From positions 1-9,361 of the forward strand of contig CABTMH010000162.1 in NCBI GenBank assembly GCA_902485915.1: 9,361 nucleotides of DNA, given 5' to 3'. The notes below the pieces were generated by a model. The model did no database searches. It saw nothing but the letters and a program-made list of their open reading frames with translations, and was not told where the DNA came from. The DNA comes from an uncultured Oribacterium sp. GTDB taxonomy: Bacteria; Bacillota; Clostridia; Lachnospirales; Lachnospiraceae. Below are positions 1-6,071 of the stretch, in pieces. The translations under genes and the position numbers were made by a program. Position 1 is the stretch's first letter. Each line of letters opens with the position of its first letter.

Positions 1-75
1 GACAACGATAAACGGGATCAGAAAATAGTAACCCCAACGGTTGTACTGTACAACCTTACTCGGTTTTTTCTTCAT
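1..75 (-). CDS. Sugar ABC transporter permease, MalF-type, N-terminal fragment
   Basis: Only the first 25 codons are inside the window; the gene runs leftward past base 1. The visible protein begins MKKKPSKVVQYN and continues RWGYYFLIPFIVV, a short basic cytoplasmic tail entering the first membrane helix. This is the usual start of the first (MalF/LacF-like) permease of CUT1 sugar importers. The ATG at 75 is preceded on the minus strand by a moderate GAAAGG ribosome binding site about 10 bases upstream. It follows the sugar-binding lipoprotein gene on the same strand, which is the standard order of binding protein then permeases. The assignment rests on this short stretch plus position, so the substrate (probably cellobiose) is inferred. 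A second permease gene would be expected further left. Confidence 0.75.
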   Translation of the reverse strand, partial: MKKKPSKVVQYNRWGYYFLIPFIVV

Positions 76-104
76 AATCTGCAGCCTTTCTGGATTTTGA
101 AGGT

Positions 105-139
105 AAAAATGCCCACCCGGCCTCTCTACCGGGCGGGCA
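105..139 (-). terminator. Intrinsic terminator between binding-protein and permease genes
   Basis: On the minus strand an 11-base arm TGCCCGCCCGG (139-129), an 8-base loop and the arm CCGGGTGGGCA (120-110) form a GC-rich stem with one mismatch, followed directly by TTTTT (109-105). It lies inside the presumed operon, so it probably lets only part of transcription pass. That would give more binding protein than permease, a common arrangement in ABC sugar operons. The remaining bases between the binding-protein stop codon and this stem (140-282) show no convincing gene. Confidence 0.8.
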
Positions 140-282
140 CCTCTTACCCATAAAGCCTTTTCAGTGATGCATGTTTCAGGATTTCGTCCGCTGAATTCTG
201 TCCTTCGACTCAGATTCCAGCATCCTATCCTTCAAATCATGCTCTGTGATGAAACTTCAGGTTTCTCTGATGCGTATGTCGA

Positions 283-1710
283 TTAGTGTGAAAGCTCCGG
301 ATACTTCTCCTCAACTGCAGTGTAGAAGAGGTTCAGTGCATCGTCGTAGGAAGCATTGCCATCGAAGTAGTTCTTCATCGCGTTCTGGAACTCCTCGTTG
401 CAGCCCTGATCGTAGTTGGTCATGTTGGAAAGGTCGATCTTATCTGCACCTGCACAGAAGAGCTCGAGCGGGTTCTGTCCACCCAGTACCTTGAATGCAT
501 AGGAGTCATCCTTTGCAGCAGCTTCCATCGCCGGCTTGTTGTTTACGAAATCACTATCCTTCTTTACGATGTCGGTCATGATCTGCTCGTTGGTGGTGAG
601 CTGTCTCATGATGTCGGCAACGAGTGTAGGGTTATCGGTTCCCTTCGCTGCACAGATCCATGTGCCGCCCCAGTAGAAGCCCTGCGGTCCTTCAACAGCA
701 CCCCAGCCGCCCTGGTTTGCGATCGATCCATCCGTATCTGCAGCCATCGAGAAGTTGATGAGCCATGCCGGTCCGAAGTAGCAGAATACCTTACCATCCG
801 GATAGAAGCCCTTATTCCAGTCATCGGACCAGAGCTCGTATGTCTTCGTCTCACCTGCATCAACGAGTGCCTTCGAATCGTCTACCCATTTCTTGATGTT
901 GTCATCGATGGTGATCTTGCCATCCGTTACCCACGGAGTGGTGACGTTGTTCGAGTATACACGGTAGGAGTCATTCACCGAAGAGGTGATGGTATAGCCG
1001 CCATCCTTCATCTTCTTCGCAGTCTCGTTAAAGGTATCCCAGTCCTTTACGGCTGCCTGTACATCTGCAGGATCATCGGAGCCGAGCACATCCTTCGCCG
1101 CCTGACGGTTGTAGATCAGCACGCCCGGGCAGCCCTGCCATGAAACACCACGGAGATTGCCATCGCCATCGGTCACCACGTCCTTCGTGTACTGATACTG
1201 ATTCTTGAGCTCATCCTCTGTGAGGCCGAGATCCTTGACCGGAACGGTAACCTCAACATCAGAATCTACATACTTCTTTGCGTAATCGGCCTCCACCAGG
1301 AAGAGATCCACCTTGTTGTCTGCAGAAGCGTTCTCGTTCTCCGGAAGTACGGTATCGAGATTATTCTGATATGCGTTATCATCGGACGGTGTGATGGTCC
1401 ACTTCACGGTCACATCACCGATCTTACCGGTGGTACCATCGACGGCCTCATATCCTGGATAGTGGTCGGTGAGTCTCGACTTGAACTCCTCGTTCCAGCA
1501 CTGGATGTTAAGTACCTTACCCTCATCAGAAGCTGCTTCGGTCGCCGCCTCCGTGGCTGCCTCGGTCGCTGCTGTAGTGGTCTCTGCCTTCGTCTCTGCA
1601 GGTGCAGCGGTCGTCGCTGCAGGCTGTGATGATCCACAGGCTGCCAGTGATGCAACGGTCATCGTCGCAACAGTCGTCATACTAAGCCAACGTTTAACAT
1701 TCTTTTTCAT
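283..1710 (-). CDS. ABC transporter sugar-binding lipoprotein, probably for cellobiose/cello-oligosaccharides
   Basis: This is an extracytoplasmic solute-binding protein of about 475 residues, anchored to the outer face of the membrane, that captures a sugar and hands it to the permeases encoded downstream. The N-terminus has a basic start (MKKNVKRW), a hydrophobic stretch and the lipobox LAAC with the lipidated cysteine at residue 25. A flexible Thr/Ala/Glu linker with repeated TEAA units follows (about residues 30-62), then the mature domain starting near KVLNIQCW. The rest is rich in Trp and Tyr, as in sugar-binding folds (WSDDWNKGFYPDG, GGWGAVEGPQGFYWGG). The ATG at 1710 is chosen because GGGAGG lies 9-10 bases upstream. 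An in-frame TTG at 1728 would place that ribosome binding site inside the coding sequence. The order lacI, binding protein, permease, with a divergent cellobiose phosphorylase gene, suggests cellobiose as substrate. The substrate cannot be read from the sequence itself. Confidence 0.9.
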   Translation of the reverse strand: MKKNVKRWLSMTTVATMTVASLAACGSSQPAATTAAPAETKAETTTAATEAATEAATEAASDEGKVLNIQCWNEEFKSRLTDHYPGYEAVDGTTGKIGDVTVKWTITPSDDNAYQNNLDTVLPENENASADNKVDLFLVEADYAKKYVDSDVEVTVPVKDLGLTEDELKNQYQYTKDVVTDGDGNLRGVSWQGCPGVLIYNRQAAKDVLGSDDPADVQAAVKDWDTFNETAKKMKDGGYTITSSVNDSYRVYSNNVTTPWVTDGKITIDDNIKKWVDDSKALVDAGETKTYELWSDDWNKGFYPDGKVFCYFGPAWLINFSMAADTDGSIANQGGWGAVEGPQGFYWGGTWICAAKGTDNPTLVADIMRQLTTNEQIMTDIVKKDSDFVNNKPAMEAAAKDDSYAFKVLGGQNPLELFCAGADKIDLSNMTNYDQGCNEEFQNAMKNYFDGNASYDDALNLFYTAVEEKYPELSH

Positions 1711-1736
1711 TATTGAGTCCTCCCTCAAAAAAGATT

Positions 1737-1764
1737 CTTATAATCAAAGTATCATCGGATACTT
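1737..1764 (-). promoter_or_regulatory. Palindrome and possible -10 box upstream of the binding-protein gene
   Basis: The gap between lacI and the binding-protein gene holds a perfect 7-base-arm palindrome, AAGTATC-ATCG-GATACTT on the plus strand (1747-1764). Immediately downstream on the minus strand is TATAAG (1742-1737), a plausible -10 box giving a short leader of about 20 bases before the ATG at 1710. I see no convincing -35 hexamer; the palindrome occupies the place where the spacer and -35 would be. Its GTAT..ATAC pattern resembles the palindrome at 3125-3144 downstream of the phosphorylase promoter, so a shared repressor is likely but unproven. The genes could also be read from the lacI promoter. 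Confidence 0.45.
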
Positions 1765-1857
1765 CATGTACGTTTTTACGTGCCTGTATTTCGTCTGATC
1801 CGTCCAATGCTTCCGGCTGAACATCATCACGCGTCTTCACGTTTCTTCAGCTCTGCG

Positions 1858-2877
1858 CTATGCTTCTTCCCGAAGGTCCTTTACGCTGTGTCCCGGCAGA
1901 AGCTTACCTCTGATCATGATCTGCTCTGCGGTGCAGCTGTCCTTCTCTTCGATCTCCTCGACGAGCTTTCGTGCGGACTGATGACCGATGCCGATGGAGT
2001 CCTGGAAGTAGGTCGTGAGCTTCGGGCGAAGCACCTGGGAAAGATTGATGCCATCATAGCCGGTGATGCTGATGTCCTCCGGAATCCGAAGACCCATCTT
2101 CTCAAGCTCGGTCAGCGCTCCGAGCGCTGCGTAATCATCCGGACACATCAGGATGGTCGGTGGCTCTGGAAGTGCCATGAGCTCGCGTACCGCCTCCGCG
2201 GTTCTCTTCGTATCATGGAAGGCTCCGACCTTCTCATACATCGGATTCAGCTCGACACCGAACTCCTTCAGTGCTCTCCGGAATCCATTCAGTCGCTTCT
2301 TCGTAACCATGGTCATCTCACCATGGATGAGACCGATTCTACGATGGCCCATCTCCAGCACGTACTTCGTCAGCTCGTACTGGCCTTCGATGTTATCGGA
2401 CATCACCGCACTCTTATCGTTAAATGGATAATCGATGGTGACGGTCGGGATCTCGCTGTTTACGAGTTCCACCACCTGCGGAGATGTGAACTCCACACTG
2501 GCGATCAGGACGCCATCACAGTTTCTGTAGCGTGCATGCTCCAGGAAGCTTGCCTTCGTCCCGGCGATGGTATCTGAGATAAAGGTCACATCGTAGCCCA
2601 GCGTTTCGAAGGTTTCCTTCGCACTGTTCAGAATCGCAGCGAAGTACTCATGGGTGAGTCCTGAGTTTGTTTCGTCTACAAACAGGACACCGATATTATG
2701 AGAACGGTTGGTTTTTAACTGCCGCGCTGCTATATTCGGAAGATAGTGCATTTCCTTCGCTGCTGCCCGGATCCGCTCTGCGGTCTGTGGATTGATATCA
2801 GAATATCCATTCAGTGCCTTACTGACGGTCGCCGGTGAAACACCCAGCGCTTTCGAAATGTCTTTAATCGTTACCAT
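1858..2877 (-). CDS. LacI-family transcriptional regulator of the cellobiose locus
   Basis: This is a 339-residue cytoplasmic DNA-binding regulator, the usual LacI-family length. The N-terminal helix-turn-helix is plain: IKDISKALGVSPATVSKALN (residues 4-23), with SPATVSK in the recognition helix. The hinge helix PNIAARQLKTNRS (47-59) precedes IGVLF, with L54 as the likely minor-groove leucine. The remainder (about 60-335) matches the periplasmic-binding-protein-like effector domain, including CDGVLIASVEF, GHRRIGLIHG, PPTILMCPDDYAALGAL and ISITGYDGI. The ATG at 2877 is set by the family's typical start (MVTIKDIS); GGAAAG lies a rather long 13 bases upstream. It sits between the binding-protein gene and the divergent phosphorylase gene, so it most likely represses both in the absence of sugar. 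An operator-like palindrome overlaps its own promoter, suggesting autoregulation. The effector is inferred to be cellobiose or a related sugar. Confidence 0.93.
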   Translation of the reverse strand: MVTIKDISKALGVSPATVSKALNGYSDINPQTAERIRAAAKEMHYLPNIAARQLKTNRSHNIGVLFVDETNSGLTHEYFAAILNSAKETFETLGYDVTFISDTIAGTKASFLEHARYRNCDGVLIASVEFTSPQVVELVNSEIPTVTIDYPFNDKSAVMSDNIEGQYELTKYVLEMGHRRIGLIHGEMTMVTKKRLNGFRRALKEFGVELNPMYEKVGAFHDTKRTAEAVRELMALPEPPTILMCPDDYAALGALTELEKMGLRIPEDISITGYDGINLSQVLRPKLTTYFQDSIGIGHQSARKLVEEIEEKDSCTAEQIMIRGKLLPGHSVKDLREEA

Positions 2878-2978
2878 ACTGCTGATTCATCTTTCCTTTC
2901 GGATGCCCCCCTGGCCGAAATTACTTTTCTTTCGTTTCGTCACTCGGATTTGCCATCCGAAATCCTTTTCGCATTTTC

Positions 2979-3007
2979 ATTCTAAATCGATTTCGCTTTC
3001 TTGTAAA
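2979..3007 (-). promoter_or_regulatory. Promoter of the lacI gene
   Basis: Read on the minus strand: TTTACA (3007-3002), a 17-base spacer, then TAGAAT (2984-2979). Each hexamer differs from the sigma-A consensus at one position and the spacing is ideal. Transcription would start near 2972, leaving a leader of roughly 95 bases. That leader can form a small hairpin from TCGGAT/ATCCGA (2944-2949 and 2955-2960) and another from TTTCGG/CCGAAA (2897-2902 and 2915-2920). The second includes part of the ribosome-binding region. Confidence 0.7.
2982..2995. promoter_or_regulatory. Operator-like palindrome within the lacI promoter
   Basis: CTAAATCGATTTCG is a 14-base palindrome with a central CG and a single mismatched pair; its core AAATCGATTT is perfect. 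A central CG within AT-rich arms is the established form of many LacI-family operators. It overlaps the -10 box and spacer of the lacI promoter, where a bound repressor would block polymerase. Binding by the neighbouring LacI protein is inferred. Confidence 0.5.
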
Positions 3008-3045
3008 CAGCTAGTATTTCACAGATATTCGAGTGTGTTTTTGTA

Positions 3046-3061
3046 CGAAATACACATTTCG
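3046..3061. promoter_or_regulatory. Palindrome between the divergent promoters
   Basis: CGAAAT-ACAC-ATTTCG has perfect 6-base arms. These arms match the half-site seen at 2982-2995, but the spacer is 4 bases instead of the 2-base CG. It lies between the lacI promoter and the -35 box of the phosphorylase gene. It could be an auxiliary site for the same repressor, a site for another regulator, or chance in an AT-rich gap full of CGAAA/TTTCG words. Confidence 0.3.
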
Positions 3062-3082
3062 TTGATTTTTTCGACCGTCCTA

Positions 3083-3111
3083 TTTACAACTTTTGCCACA
3101 GAAAATATAAT
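3083..3111 (+). promoter_or_regulatory. Promoter of the cellobiose phosphorylase gene
   Basis: TTTACA (3083-3088), a 17-base spacer and a perfect TATAAT (3106-3111). The start point would be near 3118, giving a leader of about 100 bases before the ATG at 3220. It faces away from the lacI promoter, whose -35 box lies about 75 bases to the left. Confidence 0.75.
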
Positions 3112-3120
3112 TGTTTGTAG

Positions 3121-3144
3121 CGAAAACGTATTCGTAAATACGTT
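3121..3144. promoter_or_regulatory. Operator-like palindrome just after the phosphorylase transcription start
   Basis: Two overlapping symmetries are visible. AACGTATT-CGTA-AATACGTT (3125-3144) has perfect 8-base arms. CGAAAACGTATTCG (3121-3134) is a 14-base near-palindrome with central CG and one mismatched pair, close to the site at 2982-2995. Lying a few bases after the predicted start point is a classic place for a repressor roadblock. Which of the two symmetries is the true site cannot be decided by eye. Confidence 0.55.
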
Positions 3145-3219
3145 CATTTCAGTCTGCATTTTTCGTCTTTTAAGAACGATGGTAAAATGACAGTTTTCAA
3201 TATGTAGAAGGAGGCTTTT

Positions 3220-5655
3220 ATGAAATTCGGTCATTTCGATGACGCACAGCGAGAATATGTCATCACGACTCCGAAGACCCCTCTCCCATGGATCAACTAC
3301 CTCGGGTCCCGGGACTTCTTCAGTCTCATCTCGAACACGGCAGGAGGCTACTCCTTCTATAAGGATGCGAAGCTCCTGCGTCTCACCCGCTACCGTTATA
3401 ACAACTGTCCGCTCGACCAGGGTGGCCGCTACTACTATATCAAGGATGGCGACAGCATCTGGAATCCAGGCTGGCAGCCGACCCAGACCGCGCTGGATTC
3501 TTATGAGTGCCGTCATGGTCTCGGTTATACGGTCATCACAAGCCGTAAAAATCAGCTCGAGGCGAAGCTCGAAGCCTTCGTGCCGGTGGACGACGCCTGT
3601 GAGATCAACCGCATCACGCTGCGAAATGATAGTGTTGCGGCCAGAAGCATTGACCTCTTCAGCTTCGTCGAGTTCTGTCTCTGGAACGCGCAGGACGATC
3701 AGACGAACTTCCAGCGGAACTTCTCGACGGGCGAGGTCGAGGTGATCGGCAGCACGATCTACCATAAGACAGAGTATCGCGAGCGTCGGAATCACTATGC
3801 GGTATTCTCCGTCAACAGACCGGTCGCCGGCTTCGATACGAGCCGTGACGCCTTCATCGGTGTCTACAACGGCTTCCATAATCCGGAGGCCGTGCTCGCC
3901 GGCGAGAGTCGCAACTCCATCGCCCATGGCTGGCAGCCGATCGGCTCGCATCATCTGAAGGTCGAGCTCGCACCAGGCGCATCTGAGAGCTTCATCTTCG
4001 TGCTCGGCTACTGTGAGAATCCGGTCGACGAGAAGTGGGAAGCGCCGGGCATCATCAATAAGAAGCCGGCAGAGAAGCTCCTCGCGAAGTACCAGACGGA
4101 TGCCCAGGTGGACGCTGCGCTCGCAGCGCTGAAGGCATACTGGGATGGTCTCCTCAGTAGCTATACGGTACACAGCAGCGATGAGAAGCTGAACCGCGTC
4201 GTCAATATCTGGAACCAGTATCAGTGCATGGTGACCTTCAACATGTCCCGCTCGGCGTCCTACTTCGAGAGCGGCATGGGCCGTGGCATGGGCTTCCGCG
4301 ACAGCTGTCAGGACCTGCTCGGCTTCGTGCATCTGATTCCGGCCCGCGCCCGTGAGCGTATCCTCGATATCGCGAACACGCAGCTTCCGGATGGCTCCTG
4401 CTATCATCAGTATCAGCCGCTCACGAAGAAGGGCAATGCTGACATCGGTGGCGGTTTCAACGATGATCCACTCTGGCTGATCGCCTGCACACACGCCTAT
4501 CTCGCGGAGACCGGCGACTTCTCGATCCTCGATGAGGCCTGCGCCTGGGATTCGGATTTCACGGAGGCGAAGCCGCTCATGGAGCATCTGCGCCGCAGCT
4601 TCCACTTCACGCTTACGCATAAAGGGCCGCACCAGCTGCCGCTCATCGGACGTGCCGACTGGAACGACTGTCTGAACCTGAACTGCTTCTCTGAGGAGCC
4701 GGGTGAGAGCTTCCAGACGACGGGACCATCCGAGGGTCCGGTCGCGGAATCGGTCTTCATCGCCGGTATGTTCGTGAAGTACGGAAAGGAATATGCGGAT
4801 ATCTGCCGTCATATCGGTCTCTGTGAGGAGGCCGCCACCGTCGATCAGGAAGTCGCCGCGATGGTCGAGGCCGTCGAGACCGCTGGCTGGGACGGCGAGT
4901 GGTTCATCCGTGCCTTCGATGCATACTCGAATCCGGTGGGCTCTCACGTCTGTGAGGAGGGCCAGATCTTCATCGAGCCGCAGGGCATGTGCGTCATGGC
5001 CGGCATCGGTGTCGAGGATGGCAAGGCCGCAACGGCACTCGCATCCGTAGAGAAGCGCCTCGAGTGCACGTACGGTATCGTACTAAACCAGCCGGCGTAC
5101 ACACGGTATCACGTGGAGCTCGGTGAGATCTCCTCCTATCCGCCTGGATATAAGGAGAACGCCGGCATCTTCTGCCATAATAATCCATGGATCGCCGCTG
5201 CAGAGACGATGATCGGACACGGTAATCGTGCCTTCGAGGTCTTTAAGAAGACCTGTCCGATCTATCTCGAGGACATCTCCGAGATTCACCGCACGGAGCC
5301 GTATGTCTACTGCCAGATGGTGGCCGGACGCGACGCTGCGACCCCGGGCGAAGGCAAGAACAGCTGGCTCACCGGTACCGCTGCCTGGACCTTCACCTGC
5401 ATGAGCCAGTACATCCTCGGCATCCAGCCGAGCCTGGACGGCCTCCGCATCGACCCGTGCATCCCGGATACACTCGAGCACTACACCATCGATCGACTCT
5501 ACCGTGGCGTCCACTACCACATCACAATCGATAACCACGCGCACGCCGAGAAGGGCGTCGCCTCCATGACGGTGGATGGCGCTCCGGTCACCGGTAACAT
5601 CATCCCGCTGGGACTCCATGGTGACCACCACGACATCGTCGTGACCTTAGGGTAG
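3220..5655 (+). CDS. cepA: Cellobiose phosphorylase, glycoside hydrolase family 94
   Basis: This 811-residue cytoplasmic enzyme catalyses cellobiose + phosphate to alpha-glucose 1-phosphate + glucose with inversion, saving ATP compared with hydrolysis. Length and start (MKFGHFDDAQREYVITTP, then WINYLG) match clostridial cellobiose phosphorylases; cellodextrin phosphorylases are clearly longer. The N-terminal beta-sandwich spans roughly residues 1-280, a helical linker follows, then the (alpha/alpha)6 barrel from about 315 to 735 and a C-terminal cap. The general acid is most likely D483 in the motif GRADWNDCLNL. By analogy with the Cellvibrio gilvus enzyme, R360-D361 and D365 (FRDSCQD) and H653 (FCHNNPW) with T718-G719 (LTGTAAW) would line the substrate and phosphate sites; I matched these by motif, not alignment. 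AGAAGGAGG ends 5 bases before the ATG. No signal peptide is seen. It is divergent from the lacI and transporter genes, with its own promoter and terminator. The exact sugar could be another beta-glucosyl disaccharide, but cellobiose is by far the best fit. Confidence 0.95.
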   Translation: MKFGHFDDAQREYVITTPKTPLPWINYLGSRDFFSLISNTAGGYSFYKDAKLLRLTRYRYNNCPLDQGGRYYYIKDGDSIWNPGWQPTQTALDSYECRHGLGYTVITSRKNQLEAKLEAFVPVDDACEINRITLRNDSVAARSIDLFSFVEFCLWNAQDDQTNFQRNFSTGEVEVIGSTIYHKTEYRERRNHYAVFSVNRPVAGFDTSRDAFIGVYNGFHNPEAVLAGESRNSIAHGWQPIGSHHLKVELAPGASESFIFVLGYCENPVDEKWEAPGIINKKPAEKLLAKYQTDAQVDAALAALKAYWDGLLSSYTVHSSDEKLNRVVNIWNQYQCMVTFNMSRSASYFESGMGRGMGFRDSCQDLLGFVHLIPARARERILDIANTQLPDGSCYHQYQPLTKKGNADIGGGFNDDPLWLIACTHAYLAETGDFSILDEACAWDSDFTEAKPLMEHLRRSFHFTLTHKGPHQLPLIGRADWNDCLNLNCFSEEPGESFQTTGPSEGPVAESVFIAGMFVKYGKEYADICRHIGLCEEAATVDQEVAAMVEAVETAGWDGEWFIRAFDAYSNPVGSHVCEEGQIFIEPQGMCVMAGIGVEDGKAATALASVEKRLECTYGIVLNQPAYTRYHVELGEISSYPPGYKENAGIFCHNNPWIAAAETMIGHGNRAFEVFKKTCPIYLEDISEIHRTEPYVYCQMVAGRDAATPGEGKNSWLTGTAAWTFTCMSQYILGIQPSLDGLRIDPCIPDTLEHYTIDRLYRGVHYHITIDNHAHAEKGVASMTVDGAPVTGNIIPLGLHGDHHDIVVTLG

Positions 5656-5725
5656 GACTGCGCAGATCAATGTGTTTGATGCAGATGGCGAACTGATCCG
5701 TCGGGACCTTAGGGCAGGACTGCGC
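5637..5725 (+). repeat. 27-base direct repeat spanning the end of the phosphorylase gene
   Basis: Copies at 5637-5663 and 5699-5725 match at 25 of 27 positions. The core reads GACCTTAGGG, then T or C, then AGGACTGCGC. The first copy contains the last codons and the TAG stop of the phosphorylase gene; in the second the matching T is C. The copies are 62 bases apart, not a multiple of three. The 35 bases between them do not resemble either flank, so this is not a simple tandem duplication. Confidence 0.75.
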
Positions 5726-5763
5726 GCCCACCATATAAATGTCATTCGTTTATCATTCATTTT

Positions 5764-5850
5764 AAAGTTACTGTTCACTCTTGTACTGATCATGCAGGGG
5801 GCCGGAAGGGTCCCCTGCATGAAACCAGCAGATGAGTAAACAGTGACTTT
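5764..5850. repeat. Palindromic repeat element, copy 1
   Basis: A 17-base outer stem (5764-5780 with 5834-5850) pairs with one G-U and one mismatch. Inside it is a perfect 10-base stem, CATGCAGGGG (5791-5800) with CCCCTGCATG (5812-5821), around an 11-base loop. The left arm carries GTTACTGTTCACT and GCAGGGGGCCGGA, both found again exactly in the element at 7425-7544. Bases 5767-5792 match the reverse complement of 7519-7544 at 23 of 26 positions. The two are therefore members of one repeat family, placed right after genes in both cases. No transposase is present, so a REP-like or MITE-like nature is inference. Confidence 0.75.
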
Positions 5851-5853
5851 TTT
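5764..5853 (+). terminator. Terminator of the phosphorylase gene, formed by palindromic repeat copy 1
   Basis: The long outer stem of the repeat ends directly in TTTTTT (5848-5853) on the plus strand, about 110 bases after the phosphorylase stop codon. This is the expected shape of an intrinsic terminator, though the hairpin is larger than usual. A separate promoter for the MATE gene follows, consistent with transcription ending here. Confidence 0.6.
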
Positions 5854-5886
5854 AAATTTCTGATGATTTTCATCAAGATTACTGTA

Positions 5887-5915
5887 TTGACGCTCGGAAC
5901 GGAACTCCTTAAAAT
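5887..5915 (+). promoter_or_regulatory. Promoter of the MATE gene
   Basis: TTGACG (5887-5892), a 17-base spacer and TAAAAT (5910-5915), each one base from consensus. Transcription would begin near 5922, leaving a 150-base leader that is long for an unregulated gene. It lies just after the terminator at 5764-5853, so the MATE gene appears to be a separate transcription unit. Confidence 0.65.
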
Positions 5916-5945
5916 GAGGGACTGTCAGCTCTCTTTCTTTAGAAG

Positions 5946-6068
5946 ATGGCATGGTCTGCATCCGTATCGGATATTCCGGGAAACACCCCCTTATGGCATC
6001 CTGTACGCTTGCATCTCCTGAAAAGACATCCAGAAAGAACTCCATCACAGCATAGGAAAATCAGGTAG
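5946..6068 (+). other. Possible 40-codon leader ORF ahead of the MATE gene
   Basis: An open frame starts at ATG 5946 (MAWSASVSDIPGN...) and ends with TAG at 6066-6068, three bases before the MATE start codon. It lies wholly within the predicted MATE leader. The end-to-start spacing is what translational coupling or a leader peptide would show. Against it: there is only a weak AGAAG before the ATG, no recognisable family, and a frame of this length can occur by chance. Treat it as a candidate only. Confidence 0.2.
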
Positions 6069-6071
6069 TTT

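Larger units (their letters stand above)
5854..6071. other. Intergenic stretch upstream of the MATE gene
   Basis: The full gap between the phosphorylase and MATE genes is 416 bases. Its left half holds the direct repeat and palindromic repeat listed separately. This right half holds a small hairpin TGATGA-TTT-TCATCA (5861-5875), the MATE promoter and a leader of about 150 bases. On the minus strand an open frame of 133 codons (6048-5647) crosses the whole stretch, including the repeat. It starts with GTG, has no ribosome binding site, and resembles nothing I know, so I do not call it a gene. Confidence 0.5.

Noticed and set aside
176..223. A 15-codon minus-strand frame after the binding-protein gene with AAGG just upstream
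   Set aside because: Very short, with nothing recognisable; a start and weak ribosome site of this quality are expected by chance.
1525..1580. Tandem 12-base-like units in the binding-protein gene
   Set aside because: They encode the TEAA repeats of the linker after the lipid anchor, a common low-complexity spacer in lipoproteins rather than a separate element.
1780..2577. A 265-codon plus-strand frame opposite lacI
   Set aside because: It is antisense to an unambiguous LacI-family gene and shows no family features or ribosome binding site.
3101..3120. TTGCCA just upstream of TATAAT as an alternative -35 box
   Set aside because: The spacing is only 9 bases; TTTACA at 3083-3088 gives the ideal 17-base spacer.
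3019..4947. A 642-codon open frame on the minus strand opposite the phosphorylase gene
   Set aside because: It lies antisense to a clear GH94 gene and its start lacks a ribosome binding site. The translation is Arg/Glu/Val-rich without any family signature. Strong codon bias in the real gene keeps this frame open.
5647..6048. A 133-codon minus-strand frame across the gap between the phosphorylase and MATE genes
   Set aside because: It starts with GTG without a ribosome binding site, runs through the palindromic repeat and the direct repeat, and ends inside the phosphorylase gene. It may contain a relic, but I cannot support it as a gene.
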